Numbered from the stretch's first letter, positions 8,797 through 17,759 are shown. The stretch: 64,000 nt of DNA from CAZDKK01 sp964506245 (GCA_964506245.1 CAZDKK010000006.1:1-64000), one strand, 5' to 3'. Notes: generated by a model not told the origin, from the letters alone. Made by a program: numbers and translations.

Positions 8797-9621
8797 TCAC
8801 AGCGTGGCCGCGCTCCGGGCGCCGAGCGGCCTGAACTCCGCGAGATCGAGCGTGATGCTCTCGCGCCCAACGGTCCGGATGCGCCCCTCGACCGCGAACC
8901 GCGTTTCGCCGCTCTGTGGCGGAGCGCTGTCCACCACGATGATTCGCGCATCCGAGTCTTCCTCCCACAGCACCGTCGTCCGATAGGCTGGATCCGGATG
9001 CTCCTCGGGACTCTTGATGCACACGATCCAGCCGGGCGAAGGAATCCAGCGCCCCGAGAAGCGCTGGGCGGCCTCCCGCCTGCGGTGGGACTTGTGCCAG
9101 CGCTCCGCCTGCCGGAGGATGGCCCCGGCGGTGATGTCTGGGTCGAGATAGCGCTTGCGACGGTGGCCATCATCCTGCGGATCCACGATGCGGTGGGTCG
9201 CATCCAGCAGCCGTTCGATCTGGAACGGCTTGTCGAAGACTGCCACCGCACCCAAGTGCTTTGCCCGCGCGTGGGTCTCGTCATCACCGAATGCAGTGAT
9301 CAAGATCAGCGGTGGTGCCGACCGGTGCCCCTGCAGATCGGCGAGCACCTCCATTCCGCTCAGCCCCGGCATGCGGATGTCGGAGATGATGAGGGCACAG
9401 TCTTCCGTCCCGCCGTGCTTGAGGCTGGACGTGACTCGCTCGAGGAGATTGATGCCGTTCGTGCACGTCCTCACGTCGTAGCCGTCCTTGCGTAACGCCG
9501 AGGCCAACAACGAGCGCATTTCCTCGTCATCTTCCGCCAGCAGGACGCGCGGGCGCGCGGAGCGGCTCGTGTCAGGCTGCATCGCCCCAGCCCCGTGCCG
9601 CGGGTGTCCGTTGTGGTTCAT
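8797..9621 (-). CDS. response regulator with a novel C-terminal domain
   Basis: 274 residues. Residues 24-150 are a CheY-like receiver: acidic pocket E-D-D (30-32), phospho-acceptor Asp81 in S-D-I-R-M-P-G, Thr in L-I-T-A-F, and Lys in D-K-P-F. The C-terminal ~105 residues (from about 170) match no output domain I know: an R/H/W-rich stretch, W-I-P-S-P-G-W-I-V-C-I, then beta-type segments including R-I-I-V-V-D-S. No HTH, GGDEF or AAA+ signature is seen. The ATG at 9621 is preferred over the GTG at 9624 because it sits six bases after GGGAGG. A sigma-54-type promoter lies about 110 bases upstream and an NtrC-type regulator gene is the next one upstream, so this gene is a likely target. Confidence 0.8.
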   Translation of the reverse strand: MNHNGHPRHGAGAMQPDTSRSARPRVLLAEDDEEMRSLLASALRKDGYDVRTCTNGINLLERVTSSLKHGGTEDCALIISDIRMPGLSGMEVLADLQGHRSAPPLILITAFGDDETHARAKHLGAVAVFDKPFQIERLLDATHRIVDPQDDGHRRKRYLDPDITAGAILRQAERWHKSHRRREAAQRFSGRWIPSPGWIVCIKSPEEHPDPAYRTTVLWEEDSDARIIVVDSAPPQSGETRFAVEGRIRTVGRESITLDLAEFRPLGARSAATL

Positions 9622-9960
9622 CACCGACCTCCCTTCTTTGACCTCACATCCAGGATCCCTTGCGCCGCCTGGCGCCCGCGTGGGCCGAGCCCGCCAGGCG
9701 TTCGGGATCGAATCGATCGGGCGTGTGGCAATCAGCGTGCCAGCCGGTGGCCCGGTGCACCGATCGCGGCGGGCGGCGGGACGGGATCGAATCGCAGACG
9801 CAGCAACTTCACGAAATAACAGCGGTTCGATCTCCAGCGTGGGAGGACTCGACGCATCCGAGCGGGGAGGGGCTCACCGAGCAGCAGCGGGTCAGACTGA
9901 CCCGGCGGGTCAGGATGCCACGGCCGCGGCAGCCCGCCGCCGAGGCAGGTGCGGGGCGGG
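9622..9960. other. 339-bp intergenic region with regulatory elements
   Basis: No gene supported. It contains the sigma-54-type promoter (9728-9742), the ribosome-binding site of the response regulator (9628-9633), and a perfect inverted repeat GGGTCA-GAC-TGACCC at 9889-9903. The repeat lies 147 bases upstream of the promoter, where an NtrC-type activator site would be expected, but also 58 bases past the stop of the activator gene, so it could instead be part of a terminator. Confidence 0.5.
9728..9742 (-). promoter_or_regulatory. sigma-54 (-24/-12) promoter
   Basis: On the minus strand the sequence reads TGGCAC-GCTGA-TTGC, an exact match to the sigma-54 core TGGCAC-N5-TTGC. It points toward the response-regulator gene; transcription would start near 9716, about 95 bases before the ATG at 9621. 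The next gene upstream encodes a sigma-54-dependent activator of the NtrC class, so promoter and activator lie side by side. Confidence 0.6.
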
Positions 9961-11337
9961 TCAAGCGGGGTCTTCGGGCGCGCGGGGTTCGTACGCCTGC
10001 AGCTTGCGGTAGAGCGTCTTGCGCCCCAGGCCGAGGATCTGCGCCGCGAGCGTTCGATTGCCGCCCACGGCCTGGAGCACCTCGAGGATGTAGCGGCGCT
10101 CGATCGCCTCGAGGGGGAGCAGCTCCCGCGCGTCCTCGGCGCCCATCGCCACGTCCTTCAGCCCGCAGGCGCTGACCCGCGGCGGCAAGTCCTCCGGCGT
10201 GATCTGCGCATGCTGCGTGAGCGCCACCGCCCGTTCGATGGCGTTTCTCAGCTCGCGGACATTCCCCGGCCACGAGTAGGCCAGCAACTTCTCCGCGGTC
10301 GAACGCGTGACGCCGGTCACCGGCTTCCCCGTCCGCTCGGCGAAGATCTCGAGGAAGCGCTGCGCCAGCAGGAGCACGTCCGTCCCCCGCGCGCGCAGCG
10401 GGGGCAGCTCCAGCTGCAGGACATCGATCCTGTAGTAGAGCTCGCTGCGGAAGTGACCCTCCGCGACCGCTGCCTCCAGATCGCGGCTGGTCGCCGAAAT
10501 GATCCGTACGTCCAGGGGCACTTCCTCGTCGCCGCCGACCGGGCGCACGGCGCGTTCTTCGAGCACCCGCAGGAGCTTGGGTTGCACGGACAGCGGGACA
10601 TCACCGATCTCATCGAGGAACAGCGTCCCGCCGTCGGCCTGGGCGAACAGACCCTTGCGTGCCAGATGAGCATCCGTGAAGGCGCCCCGCGTGTGGCCGA
10701 ACAGCTCGCTTTCCAGCAGGGTATCCGGGAGTGCCGCGCAATTGACGGCGACGAAGGGCTTCTCCCGCCGGTTGCCGCGCTGGTGGAGAATCCGCGCAAC
10801 CAGCTCCTTCCCGGTTCCGCTCTCCCCCGTGATGAGCACCGACACGTCCGCCTGGGCGGTGCGCTCGATCTTGTCGTAGAGGTCCAGCATCAGGGGACTC
10901 TCGCCGACCAGCTCGCCGTAGCGGCGGGAGCGTTCGACCTCATGGCTGAGGACTCTGACCTGGTCCTGAAGCGCCCGATGACGCAACGCGCGTTGGATCG
11001 TGAGCGCGAGCAGCTCCATCTCGACCGGCTTGGTGATGAAGTCAAAGGCCCCGGCCCGCATCGCGGCGACGGCCGCCTCCATGCTGCCGAAGGCGGTGAT
11101 GACGATCACCAGGGTGTCCGGGAACCCGGCCACCACCTGCCGGCAGAGCTCGGTTCCACTCATCCGGGGCATGTTGAGATCCGTCAGGACGACGTCGAAG
11201 CGCTCTGCTTTGAGGGCCAGGTAGGCCTCTTCCGGCCGGGTGAACCAGCGGCACTCCATCCCCTGCCGGCGCAGCGCCGCATCGATCAGCTCGCACATGG
11301 CCTGGTCGTCATCCACGATCAGGATTCGCCCCGCCAT
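9961..11337 (-). CDS. NtrC-family sigma-54-dependent response regulator
   Basis: 458 residues in the classical order: receiver (3-120; Asp53 in T-D-L-N-M-P, Lys103), AAA+ sigma-54 interaction domain (about 142-375; Walker A G-E-S-G-T-G-K at 171-177, G-A-F-T-D-A at 218-223, Walker B G-G-T-L-F-L-D-E at 236-243) and a Fis-type HTH at the C-terminus (G-N-R-T-L-A-A-Q-I-L-G followed by K-T-L-Y-R-K-L). The sigma-54 contact loop is GAFTDA instead of the usual GAFTGA. The ATG at 11337 follows GGAGGAGG, places the receiver at the N-terminus and overlaps the end of the kinase gene by 29 bases. It probably activates the promoter at 9728-9742. Confidence 0.92.
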   Translation of the reverse strand: MAGRILIVDDDQAMCELIDAALRRQGMECRWFTRPEEAYLALKAERFDVVLTDLNMPRMSGTELCRQVVAGFPDTLVIVITAFGSMEAAVAAMRAGAFDFITKPVEMELLALTIQRALRHRALQDQVRVLSHEVERSRRYGELVGESPLMLDLYDKIERTAQADVSVLITGESGTGKELVARILHQRGNRREKPFVAVNCAALPDTLLESELFGHTRGAFTDAHLARKGLFAQADGGTLFLDEIGDVPLSVQPKLLRVLEERAVRPVGGDEEVPLDVRIISATSRDLEAAVAEGHFRSELYYRIDVLQLELPPLRARGTDVLLLAQRFLEIFAERTGKPVTGVTRSTAEKLLAYSWPGNVRELRNAIERAVALTQHAQITPEDLPPRVSACGLKDVAMGAEDARELLPLEAIERRYILEVLQAVGGNRTLAAQILGLGRKTLYRKLQAYEPRAPEDPA

Positions 11338-12793
11338 TCGGTGCCTCCTCCGGCAGGTAGACCGTGAAGCGGCTTCCCCCGCCCACACTGCTGCGAACAG
11401 CGATCCAGCCACCATGGTCACGCACGATGCCCTGCGCCGTCGACAACCCCAAGCCTGTTCCCTCGCCAACATCCTTGGTCGTGAAGAAAGGCTCGAAGAT
11501 GCGCTCCAGGTTCTCGGGAGGAATCCCCTTCCCATGATCCTCGACGTAGACGCAGGCGCATTTCCCCTCACAGGTCGGCAGTCCCGGAGGAGCCTGGATC
11601 TGCTCCCGCCCCACGCCCACCTCGACCGCGCTGTGCTGGGGGGAGGCCTGCAGCGCGTTCATGAGCAGATTCATCAGCACCTGCTGAATCTGACCGCGGT
11701 CCACCGTGACCTTCGCGGGACCGCCCGCCAGGGACAGGTCGATGTCGCTCTTGCGCGCGAAGGAAGCCGTCAGCTGCACGCACTCTCGCGCAATGTCATA
11801 GAGGTCCACGCACTCCCGGGTGGGAGACCGCCGTCGGGCGAAGCCCAGAAGCTGCCGCACGATGGCGGCCATCCGCTCCGACTGCGAGCGGATGATCGCG
11901 GCGCTCTCGGCGATGTCCGCCTCCGACAGGTCGCCCGAGGCGATCAGGCTGGCCCTTCCCGACACGACGTTGAGCGGGGTGCCCAGTTCGTGCGCGACAC
12001 CGGACGCAAGTTGCCCCACGGTGCGCAGCCGATCCGCGTGGCGCAGGGCCTCCAACGCCGCGATCCGATTCTCAGTCTCGGTCTTCACCTTGGCCTGGGA
12101 TTCCTGCAGTCGCGCGCACATGGTGTTCAGGCCCTCTGCGACCGCGCTCAGTTCGTCGTGGCCGCCGATCGTCAGCGGCGCGGTCAGATCACCTTCTCCC
12201 ACGCGGCGGATCTTCTCTTCCACCCGCCGCAGGCGGTGGCCGACCAGGCCGATTCCGAGGCCCACGGCCAGCGCCCCGCCCACGAGGGCCAGCGCCAACG
12301 CCAGGACGATGCGTCGGATGACGATGGCATGCATGCGCTGCCGGAGGACGGCCAGGGACTGGGAGATCTCCAAGGCCCCGCGGCGCGGGCCTTCCAGGGG
12401 GAACGGCACGTAGGTACGGAGGAATTGCTCGCCGGTCCGGGACCGATCCCGCAGGGACACTTCCTGCCCGTGAAAGACAGGTTCGAGGTTCTCTCGGGGC
12501 ACGAGGGGGCTCTGCGGATCATCGGGCGGGGCATCGAGCCACACCCACCGGAGGAAGGCCGAGCTCTCCGCGTTGTTCACGTCCTGGATCAGCTTCAGAG
12601 CCGGCAACTCGCCGCGTGTGACCCAGACATCCGTCAGGACACCCCGCATGGCTCGCCCCATGAGTCCAGCACTCAGGCGCATGTCGCGTTCGACGATCGA
12701 GGCTTCCCGCCGGATGGACAAGTAGGTATCGATCAGCAGGAGCGCCAGGGCGCCCAGCAGCAAGAGCGACACGAGCCTCGCTGTGAGTTTCAT
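11309..12793 (-). CDS. membrane histidine kinase, partner of the NtrC-type regulator
   Basis: 494 residues: two membrane helices (about 5-25 and 158-182) flanking a ~130-residue periplasmic sensor, HAMP (about 183-232), HisKA with the phospho-acceptor His268 in G-V-A-H-E-L-G-T-P-L, and HATPase_c (N-box L-L-M-N-A-L-Q, D-H-G-K-G-I, G-T-G-L-G-L). A short insert before the G1 box, C-E-G-K-C-A-C, adds three closely spaced cysteines. That is uncommon and could bind metal or sense redox state, but this is inference. The stop lies inside the downstream regulator gene, so kinase and regulator are cotranscribed and coupled. Confidence 0.9.
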   Translation of the reverse strand: MKLTARLVSLLLLGALALLLIDTYLSIRREASIVERDMRLSAGLMGRAMRGVLTDVWVTRGELPALKLIQDVNNAESSAFLRWVWLDAPPDDPQSPLVPRENLEPVFHGQEVSLRDRSRTGEQFLRTYVPFPLEGPRRGALEISQSLAVLRQRMHAIVIRRIVLALALALVGGALAVGLGIGLVGHRLRRVEEKIRRVGEGDLTAPLTIGGHDELSAVAEGLNTMCARLQESQAKVKTETENRIAALEALRHADRLRTVGQLASGVAHELGTPLNVVSGRASLIASGDLSEADIAESAAIIRSQSERMAAIVRQLLGFARRRSPTRECVDLYDIARECVQLTASFARKSDIDLSLAGGPAKVTVDRGQIQQVLMNLLMNALQASPQHSAVEVGVGREQIQAPPGLPTCEGKCACVYVEDHGKGIPPENLERIFEPFFTTKDVGEGTGLGLSTAQGIVRDHGGWIAVRSSVGGGSRFTVYLPEEAPNGGANPDRG

Positions 12794-13034
12794 GGGCCAG
12801 CCTCACTTGGCTTCGGCGGTCGACCGCCGCCGCAGCATACCACGGGGCGTGGCATCCTGTTCCCGATCGAGAGGGCTGACAGGCGCCTGCGTGAGCTGAT
12901 CCAGGCGGACCGCCGCTGCGGGCGTCGCCGCGGGTGGCAATCCCGCTTGCCGGACGCGCGCCGCGCGGTGGAGAATGCGGCAGGACCGATGCTGAGGACT
13001 GCCAATTCAATGACCACCGTAAGCAGGTACGCGT

Positions 13035-13736
13035 ATGAAGAAGAGAGCTGACGAGGGCACTTGCGCTGTATGCGGGAGGAGCTACCCCAGCCGAGACCTC
13101 TTCCCAGCCGAAGCTGTGCGGGACGCCATTGCGGCGGAAATCGCGAAGGACCATCCCACTTGGTCGCACGAGAGCGTCATCTGCCGACTCGACCTGGCGC
13201 GGTACCGAGCGAGGTACGTTCACTCCCTGCTCGAGTCGGAGAAAGGGGAGCTCACCGCGCTCGAACGTGAGGTCCTGCACAGCATCCGGGAAAACGAGAT
13301 CATCGCGAAGAACGTCGATGTAGAATTCGACCAGGGGGCGACTCTCGGCGAGAGGCTGGCGGACCGAATCGCGACCTTTGGCGGCAGCTGGGCCTTTCTG
13401 ATTTGCTTTGGTGGTTTCCTTGCCCTGTGGATAGGGGTGAACGTCATTGTCCTGGCAGTACGGCCGCCCGATCCATATCCATTCATTCTCCTGAACCTGA
13501 TTCTCTCCTGCCTCGCTGCAGTCCAGGCGCCCATCATCATGATGAGCCAGAACCGCCAGGAGACCAAGGACCGCCTACGTTCCTCGCACGACTACCAGGT
13601 GAACCTCAAGGCAGAGCTCGAAATTCGGCAGCTCCATGACAAGCTCGATCACATCCTCTCCCATCAGTGGGACCGGCTTGTCCAGATTCAAGAGATCCAG
13701 CTCGATCTGCTGTCGGAGATCGGAAGAACGAAGTGA
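13035..13736 (+). CDS. DUF1003 membrane protein with N-terminal Cys pair
   Basis: 233 residues. DUF1003 proteins are small inner-membrane proteins of unknown function. The diagnostic region is here: D-R-I-A-T-F-G-G-S-W-A-F, two membrane helices (about 118-138 and 153-175), a Pro-rich connector (P-P-D-P-Y-P-F-I-L-L-N) and A-P-I-I-M-M-S-Q-N-R-Q. The N-terminus has one C-x2-C knuckle (C10, C13), and the C-terminus is a long charged, probably coiled-coil tail. Transcribed divergently from the histidine kinase gene. The ribosome-binding site is weak. Confidence 0.85.
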   Translation: MKKRADEGTCAVCGRSYPSRDLFPAEAVRDAIAAEIAKDHPTWSHESVICRLDLARYRARYVHSLLESEKGELTALEREVLHSIRENEIIAKNVDVEFDQGATLGERLADRIATFGGSWAFLICFGGFLALWIGVNVIVLAVRPPDPYPFILLNLILSCLAAVQAPIIMMSQNRQETKDRLRSSHDYQVNLKAELEIRQLHDKLDHILSHQWDRLVQIQEIQLDLLSEIGRTK

Positions 13737-13737
13737 C

Positions 13738-13762
13738 GCCTGCGCCTCCGCCCGCAGCAGGC
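13738..13762. terminator. possible bidirectional terminator hairpin
   Basis: Six-bp inverted repeat GCCTGC ... GCAGGC with a 13-base loop in the 35-bp gap between two convergent genes. No U-tract; support is mainly positional. Confidence 0.3.
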
Positions 13763-13771
13763 CACGTGCCT

Positions 13772-15286
13772 TCAGCGCTCCCAGCGAGCGTAGACTAGAG
13801 GCAGCAGCGCCTCCCTGGAGGCGATCAGCCTCTTGACCAGTTCCATCTTGCTCGCCACGACAGGCGATCCCCCGGCCGGAGGAAGGCTGGCCTGTACCGC
13901 TTTCAGGCGCGGCCATTCGTACAAGAAACCACCCACGTCCAGGACATATCTGGCGCTGCCGCTTTCCTCGCGATCATCGGTGAACACAAGAGTGAGGTCG
14001 TCCCCCGGCAACAAGACGCAGTATGTCTCGTCCATCGCCTGCACAGCCGGTGCCGCATTCTCCTGTCGCGCCGTGACGGCCGAGGTCAGATTCAACGGGC
14101 CGACCGCGGCAGGGGGTCTCGTTTCGGGCACCAGAACGCAGCGGTCGCACTTCCAGACACCGTGCACAGAGGAGATCCTCACGCGCAATTCCTGCCCCTG
14201 GCGACACGGCTCGGGGATACGCAGGGCCCGCGTGAAAGGCGCGACGTTGCCCCCGGGCAGGATCGCACCCACCTCCTGCCAATCGTTCCCGTTCCAGAGC
14301 GCGACATGGAGAGACACATCCGAGAGCCATTGCCGGCAGAGCTCGAGCATCTCCGGATCCTGGTCGAGCGCGCGGTAGAACTGGGGGGCATCCTCACCCA
14401 GGCAGCCGAAGAGCTCGTTGAACACGGCATCGGCCAGCTCGGTGTTGAGGGAGGTGATCACGAGCGCGGGTGCGGCCACCTGCTGCGGGAGGGGGAACGT
14501 CAGCTCGAGCACGTCCTCGAAGGTACCGGAGACAGCCTGCCCGGCCCAGTATTCGCGGTCTTCGGCCGCAAGGGCCTGCGCTGCGTCGCCTCCACTCGGT
14601 TCGGCAGCCCTCGCGCAGGGGATTCCGCCCGAGGCGAGCAGGAGCCCACCTTCATCGTCGGCCACTAGCTCGCACCCGTCCGGGACGTCAACCCGGCGCA
14701 TGGCCACACGGTTGAGGTAATGGCTCTCCGGCCGCTCATTGGCGATCTTCACGGTGATGCGCCGGCCGGTGGGGAGGAGGTGTCGACACACGTGGGTCGT
14801 GGTCATCTCGAACTGCCGGCCCAGCGCGACCGCGATCGCCTCGTGCTCCAGCGTGAAGCGGCTGCCATCGAAAACGTAGACATACGGGCAAGAGCCCGAG
14901 GCGCTCGGGATCCACACACGCAGGCCGTCGTGCTCCCCCGCCAAGATGGCTCCCAGGCCCACGGCCCCTGAGACCACGAGCCAGGCGGATCCCTTCCACA
15001 ACTCGGACTTCTTCGTATAGGCGTAGTCCACATCGCTCAGTGCAATGGACCCGGAATAGAGAGTCCAGCCCTTTGGTCCGCGCACGTAGCCGTCTCCGGA
15101 GAGGCAGGAATCGTCCACAGCGAAGGAGCCGAACCGATAGGTATCACCCGTCTTGAGCACGACGTAGAGCTCGCCTGCGGGGACTTGGGCAAGCTGAGAT
15201 CTGCGCTCCACACGCACGGTCCTGGTGCAGCCCGTCGCGAGGACGGCCGCGGCTACAAGACCGACAACCAGGTGAGCTGTTCTCAT
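13772..15286 (-). CDS. large lipoprotein of unknown function
   Basis: 504 residues. Lipoprotein signal: M-R-T-A start, hydrophobic core and lipobox L-A-T-G-C with Cys20. A hydrophobic segment near 100-117 (V-V-S-G-A-V-G-L-G-A-I-L-A-G) separates a small N-terminal beta-rich region from the rest. The middle contains C-P-Y-V-Y-V-F-D-G-S-R-F, a pattern seen in large uncharacterised lipoproteins of Bacteroidetes and related phyla. Scattered Cys residues (including C-x2-C in K-C-D-R-C) may form disulphides. No enzyme motif is seen. The barrel-like gene at 15311 lies 24 bases upstream in the same direction, so the pair may form a cell-envelope operon. Confidence 0.7.
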   Translation of the reverse strand: MRTAHLVVGLVAAAVLATGCTRTVRVERRSQLAQVPAGELYVVLKTGDTYRFGSFAVDDSCLSGDGYVRGPKGWTLYSGSIALSDVDYAYTKKSELWKGSAWLVVSGAVGLGAILAGEHDGLRVWIPSASGSCPYVYVFDGSRFTLEHEAIAVALGRQFEMTTTHVCRHLLPTGRRITVKIANERPESHYLNRVAMRRVDVPDGCELVADDEGGLLLASGGIPCARAAEPSGGDAAQALAAEDREYWAGQAVSGTFEDVLELTFPLPQQVAAPALVITSLNTELADAVFNELFGCLGEDAPQFYRALDQDPEMLELCRQWLSDVSLHVALWNGNDWQEVGAILPGGNVAPFTRALRIPEPCRQGQELRVRISSVHGVWKCDRCVLVPETRPPAAVGPLNLTSAVTARQENAAPAVQAMDETYCVLLPGDDLTLVFTDDREESGSARYVLDVGGFLYEWPRLKAVQASLPPAGGSPVVASKMELVKRLIASREALLPLVYARWER

Positions 15287-15310
15287 CTGCCACCTCCTGT
15301 GCCGAACGAT

Positions 15311-16069
15311 CTATAGAGCGATGGCATACTCGAAACGCACGATGGGGCCGCTGAAGTCCACGGATGCCTCTTTCCCCCAATCGGTGATGGTCGACAGCTT
15401 GGACGCCTTCGTGTACGCGAGCCCCACGCGGGCCCCACCGCCCGCCGCGTCCGGGATGCAGACCCCGGTTGCCACCGTGTATCCCGTTGTTCCGCCGTTG
15501 CTGAGGACGCGGCCGTCAGTGTCCTCGAAGGAGTATCGGCTCGCCCCGACCTCGAGAAAGGGCGTCACCTTGGCGCCCGCGCGCGCGAAGGGCTTGACCA
15601 GGAGGGAGAAGTGCGCCAGCGCCACGGACATCGACTGCGGCAGATCCATCTGGGCACTCAAGAGGATGGATATTTGACGGCAGAGGGCGAATTCCATGCC
15701 GGCGCTGACGAGCCATTGCGAGTTGAATCTGTGAGGCTCACGCGAATCGTACGCGTCCTGCAGGCCGTCGAAGTCGGGGTGATAGTAGCAGAACCCCAGG
15801 ACAGCGCGCGCGCGTCCCTGAGAACGATTCGCCCGAGAGGGATTGCCCCAGGGAAGCAGGTCGGGGTCGGACGATGGGGGCGCCGATAGGGAATCGGCGT
15901 CCGCGGGTGGCGCGGCCCCGGGTTCGGACATCCCCGACGGTGGGACCACCGGGGAGCCGGAGACCTCCGACGGCGGGCGGCAGAGCTGAGCGAATGCGCG
16001 AGTCGCAGCGAGAGGGGTCAAGCAGCCGAGCATTCCAAGGATGGTCAGTATCCGCAGGTCACGTCTCAT
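15311..16069 (-). CDS. secreted protein, probably a small outer-membrane beta-barrel
   Basis: 252 residues. A Sec signal peptide (residues 1-28, ending A-F-A-Q) is followed by a Pro/Ser-rich spacer (30-75) and a beta-strand-rich domain of alternating hydrophobic residues that ends in an aromatic strand, I-V-R-F-E-Y-A-I-A-L. Length, internal strands and lack of membrane helices fit an OmpA/OmpW-size barrel. The final residue is Leu instead of the common Phe. An upstream in-frame extension (to 16837) reads through the P1 peptidase gene and is not real; the ATG at 16069 begins the signal peptide. Specific function unknown. Confidence 0.65.
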   Translation of the reverse strand: MRRDLRILTILGMLGCLTPLAATRAFAQLCRPPSEVSGSPVVPPSGMSEPGAAPPADADSLSAPPSSDPDLLPWGNPSRANRSQGRARAVLGFCYYHPDFDGLQDAYDSREPHRFNSQWLVSAGMEFALCRQISILLSAQMDLPQSMSVALAHFSLLVKPFARAGAKVTPFLEVGASRYSFEDTDGRVLSNGGTTGYTVATGVCIPDAAGGGARVGLAYTKASKLSTITDWGKEASVDFSGPIVRFEYAIAL

Positions 16070-16116
16070 GGCGCACCCCCCGAGATCCGGTGCCTGGACC
16101 CTTCCAGGTCGGGCGC

Positions 16117-17403
16117 TCAGGGCTTGTGCATCTTCCATGCCCCGGGACGGCCACGGCCGTGGTGGCCCAGGATCGCGAGCGTCTCCTCGATCGGCAAGCC
16201 GTGGCGCACGTGCCCATCGCGCCCGATCATCGTGTCGGCCTTGAAGATGGAGTTGAGCACCGCCTCCTCGGTTGCCTCGATCACCGCCGCGAAGAGGTGG
16301 TTGATGGCCGGCGGCGACGCGCCGTCTGGCGAGGTCGTCTCCGCCACGGCGCCCAGGCTGTATGCGGCGGCAGACGGCCGGTGTGCCACGCGGTTGACAG
16401 TGCTGAAAGCGATGACGAAGTCTCCGCTCGACGAGTCGCCCAAGGAACCCGTCCGCGCAAGTCCGAACGAGGAGCGCACCGCCAGTCGGCCGAGCTGGCG
16501 CACGGTGAGCGGCGCGTCGGTGGCGATGACGAGGATCGCGGAATTGCCGGGGTCGCTCGCCTGCGGCGGTTCCCCGGGTCCGGCCACGCCCGTCGCGGAG
16601 CCCGGCGCGCCCGGGCGGCCTTCGCGGCCCGCGGCCGCCTCGGGATGTCTTTCCCGGTGCCGCCGATCGGCCTCCTCCAGCCACGGCAGCAGCTCCCGCC
16701 CGACGGGCACGCCGTCGACGCGCAGTTCCCCCCGGCGGCCGAAGTTCGACTGCACGAGGACGCCGACCGTCCACCGGCCGGCCCCGGCGTCCACCACGCG
16801 CGAGGCCGTGCCGATGCCGCCCTTGAAGCCGAAGCAAGACATCCCGGTGCCGCCGCCCACCGCGCCCTCCTCGACCAGGCCCGGTCGCGCGCCGGCGATC
16901 GCCTCCGTGACGTGCGCCGGCCCCACGTGGCGCCCGCGCATGTCGTTCAAGTACTGGTCGTTCGTCTCAGCGACGATAGGGCTCAGGTTCCAGTCGGTGA
17001 TGCCCATCTGCGGATAGCGCATGAGGGCCCAGTCGATCAGTGCGTCCGCGACGCGCGGGACGCTGAGCGTGTTGGTGAGCAGGATCGGCCCTTCGAGCAC
17101 GCCCATCTCGCGGACTTGATCGGCGTTGGTCACTTCTCCGAAGCCGTTGATGGTGTGCACGGTCCCCACCACCTTCTCGTAGAACAGGTCGCCAGGGTGG
17201 GGCAGGATCGCGGTGACGCCCGTGCGCACAGGTCCCTGCTCGGGAACCAGCGCGCCGTCGCCGCGGATGAGGGTGCAGTGTCCGACGGCCACGCCGGGCA
17301 CGTCTGTGATCGCGTTGTGCTCGCCGGGCGGGAGCGAGCCGATCACGATGCCGCACTCCCGCGCGCGGGGCCGGCGAAAAGCCGTGGGTGGGATCGTGTG
17401 CAT
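16117..17403 (-). CDS. P1-family peptidase (DmpA/S58, L-aminopeptidase D-Ala-esterase type)
   Basis: 428 residues. N-terminal-nucleophile hydrolase that cleaves itself into two chains. Family marks: I-T-D-V-P-G-V-A-V-G-H near residue 35, T-G-V-T-A-I-L-P, N-G-F-G-E, G-G-G-T-G-M-x-C-F-G-F-K-G-G-I-G-T-A (183-200), and the autocleavage site G-N-S-A with Ser288 as the predicted nucleophile, then V-I-A-T-D-A-P-L. A Gly/Pro/Arg-rich insert (about 245-285) precedes the cleavage site. The ATG at 17403 starts just ahead of the conserved domain; the longer open frame upstream lacks a start signal. Likely acts on small N-terminal-blocked or D-amino-acid peptides. Confidence 0.9.
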   Translation of the reverse strand: MHTIPPTAFRRPRARECGIVIGSLPPGEHNAITDVPGVAVGHCTLIRGDGALVPEQGPVRTGVTAILPHPGDLFYEKVVGTVHTINGFGEVTNADQVREMGVLEGPILLTNTLSVPRVADALIDWALMRYPQMGITDWNLSPIVAETNDQYLNDMRGRHVGPAHVTEAIAGARPGLVEEGAVGGGTGMSCFGFKGGIGTASRVVDAGAGRWTVGVLVQSNFGRRGELRVDGVPVGRELLPWLEEADRRHRERHPEAAAGREGRPGAPGSATGVAGPGEPPQASDPGNSAILVIATDAPLTVRQLGRLAVRSSFGLARTGSLGDSSSGDFVIAFSTVNRVAHRPSAAAYSLGAVAETTSPDGASPPAINHLFAAVIEATEEAVLNSIFKADTMIGRDGHVRHGLPIEETLAILGHHGRGRPGAWKMHKP

Positions 17404-17534
17404 GGACGTGTTATCCCACGCGGAACCTGATTCTTCAACCTGCCACTCAAACAGAAACCCGCCGGCGCCTCGCAATGGACGCCTGGCGGGCTCGCGATTC
17501 CCAGGAGGCTCACGGCCTCCTCGAGCTAGATCGC

Positions 17535-17759
17535 TCAGCCGCTCGAGGAGCAGCCATGCCCCGAGGATGCCGGGCAACCGAGGGGCTTGGACGAGGCCCC
17601 CGAGGACGACGTGGCAAAGGTGGAGATCAGCCGGCGGGGCTTGCGTGCACCGCACTCGGGGCACGTGAGCTCCTGCTCTTCCTGTTCGCGGCTGCTGATC
17701 GTCAAGAGCGCATCAAAAACCGCGTTGCACTTCGTGCACTGATACTCGTAGAAGGGCAT
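17535..17759 (-). CDS. FmdB-family zinc-ribbon protein
   Basis: 74 residues. Begins M-P-F-Y-E-Y-Q-C-T-K-C and has a second C-P-E-C-G knuckle, giving the two-CxxC zinc ribbon of the FmdB putative regulatory protein family. The C-terminal third is a Ser/Gly-rich tail with further Cys and His (P-L-G-C-P-A-S-S-G-H-G-C). The ATG is preceded by GGAGG at eight bases. Function of the family is poorly known; it is often an orphan gene, as here. Confidence 0.85.
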   Translation of the reverse strand: MPFYEYQCTKCNAVFDALLTISSREQEEQELTCPECGARKPRRLISTFATSSSGASSKPLGCPASSGHGCSSSG

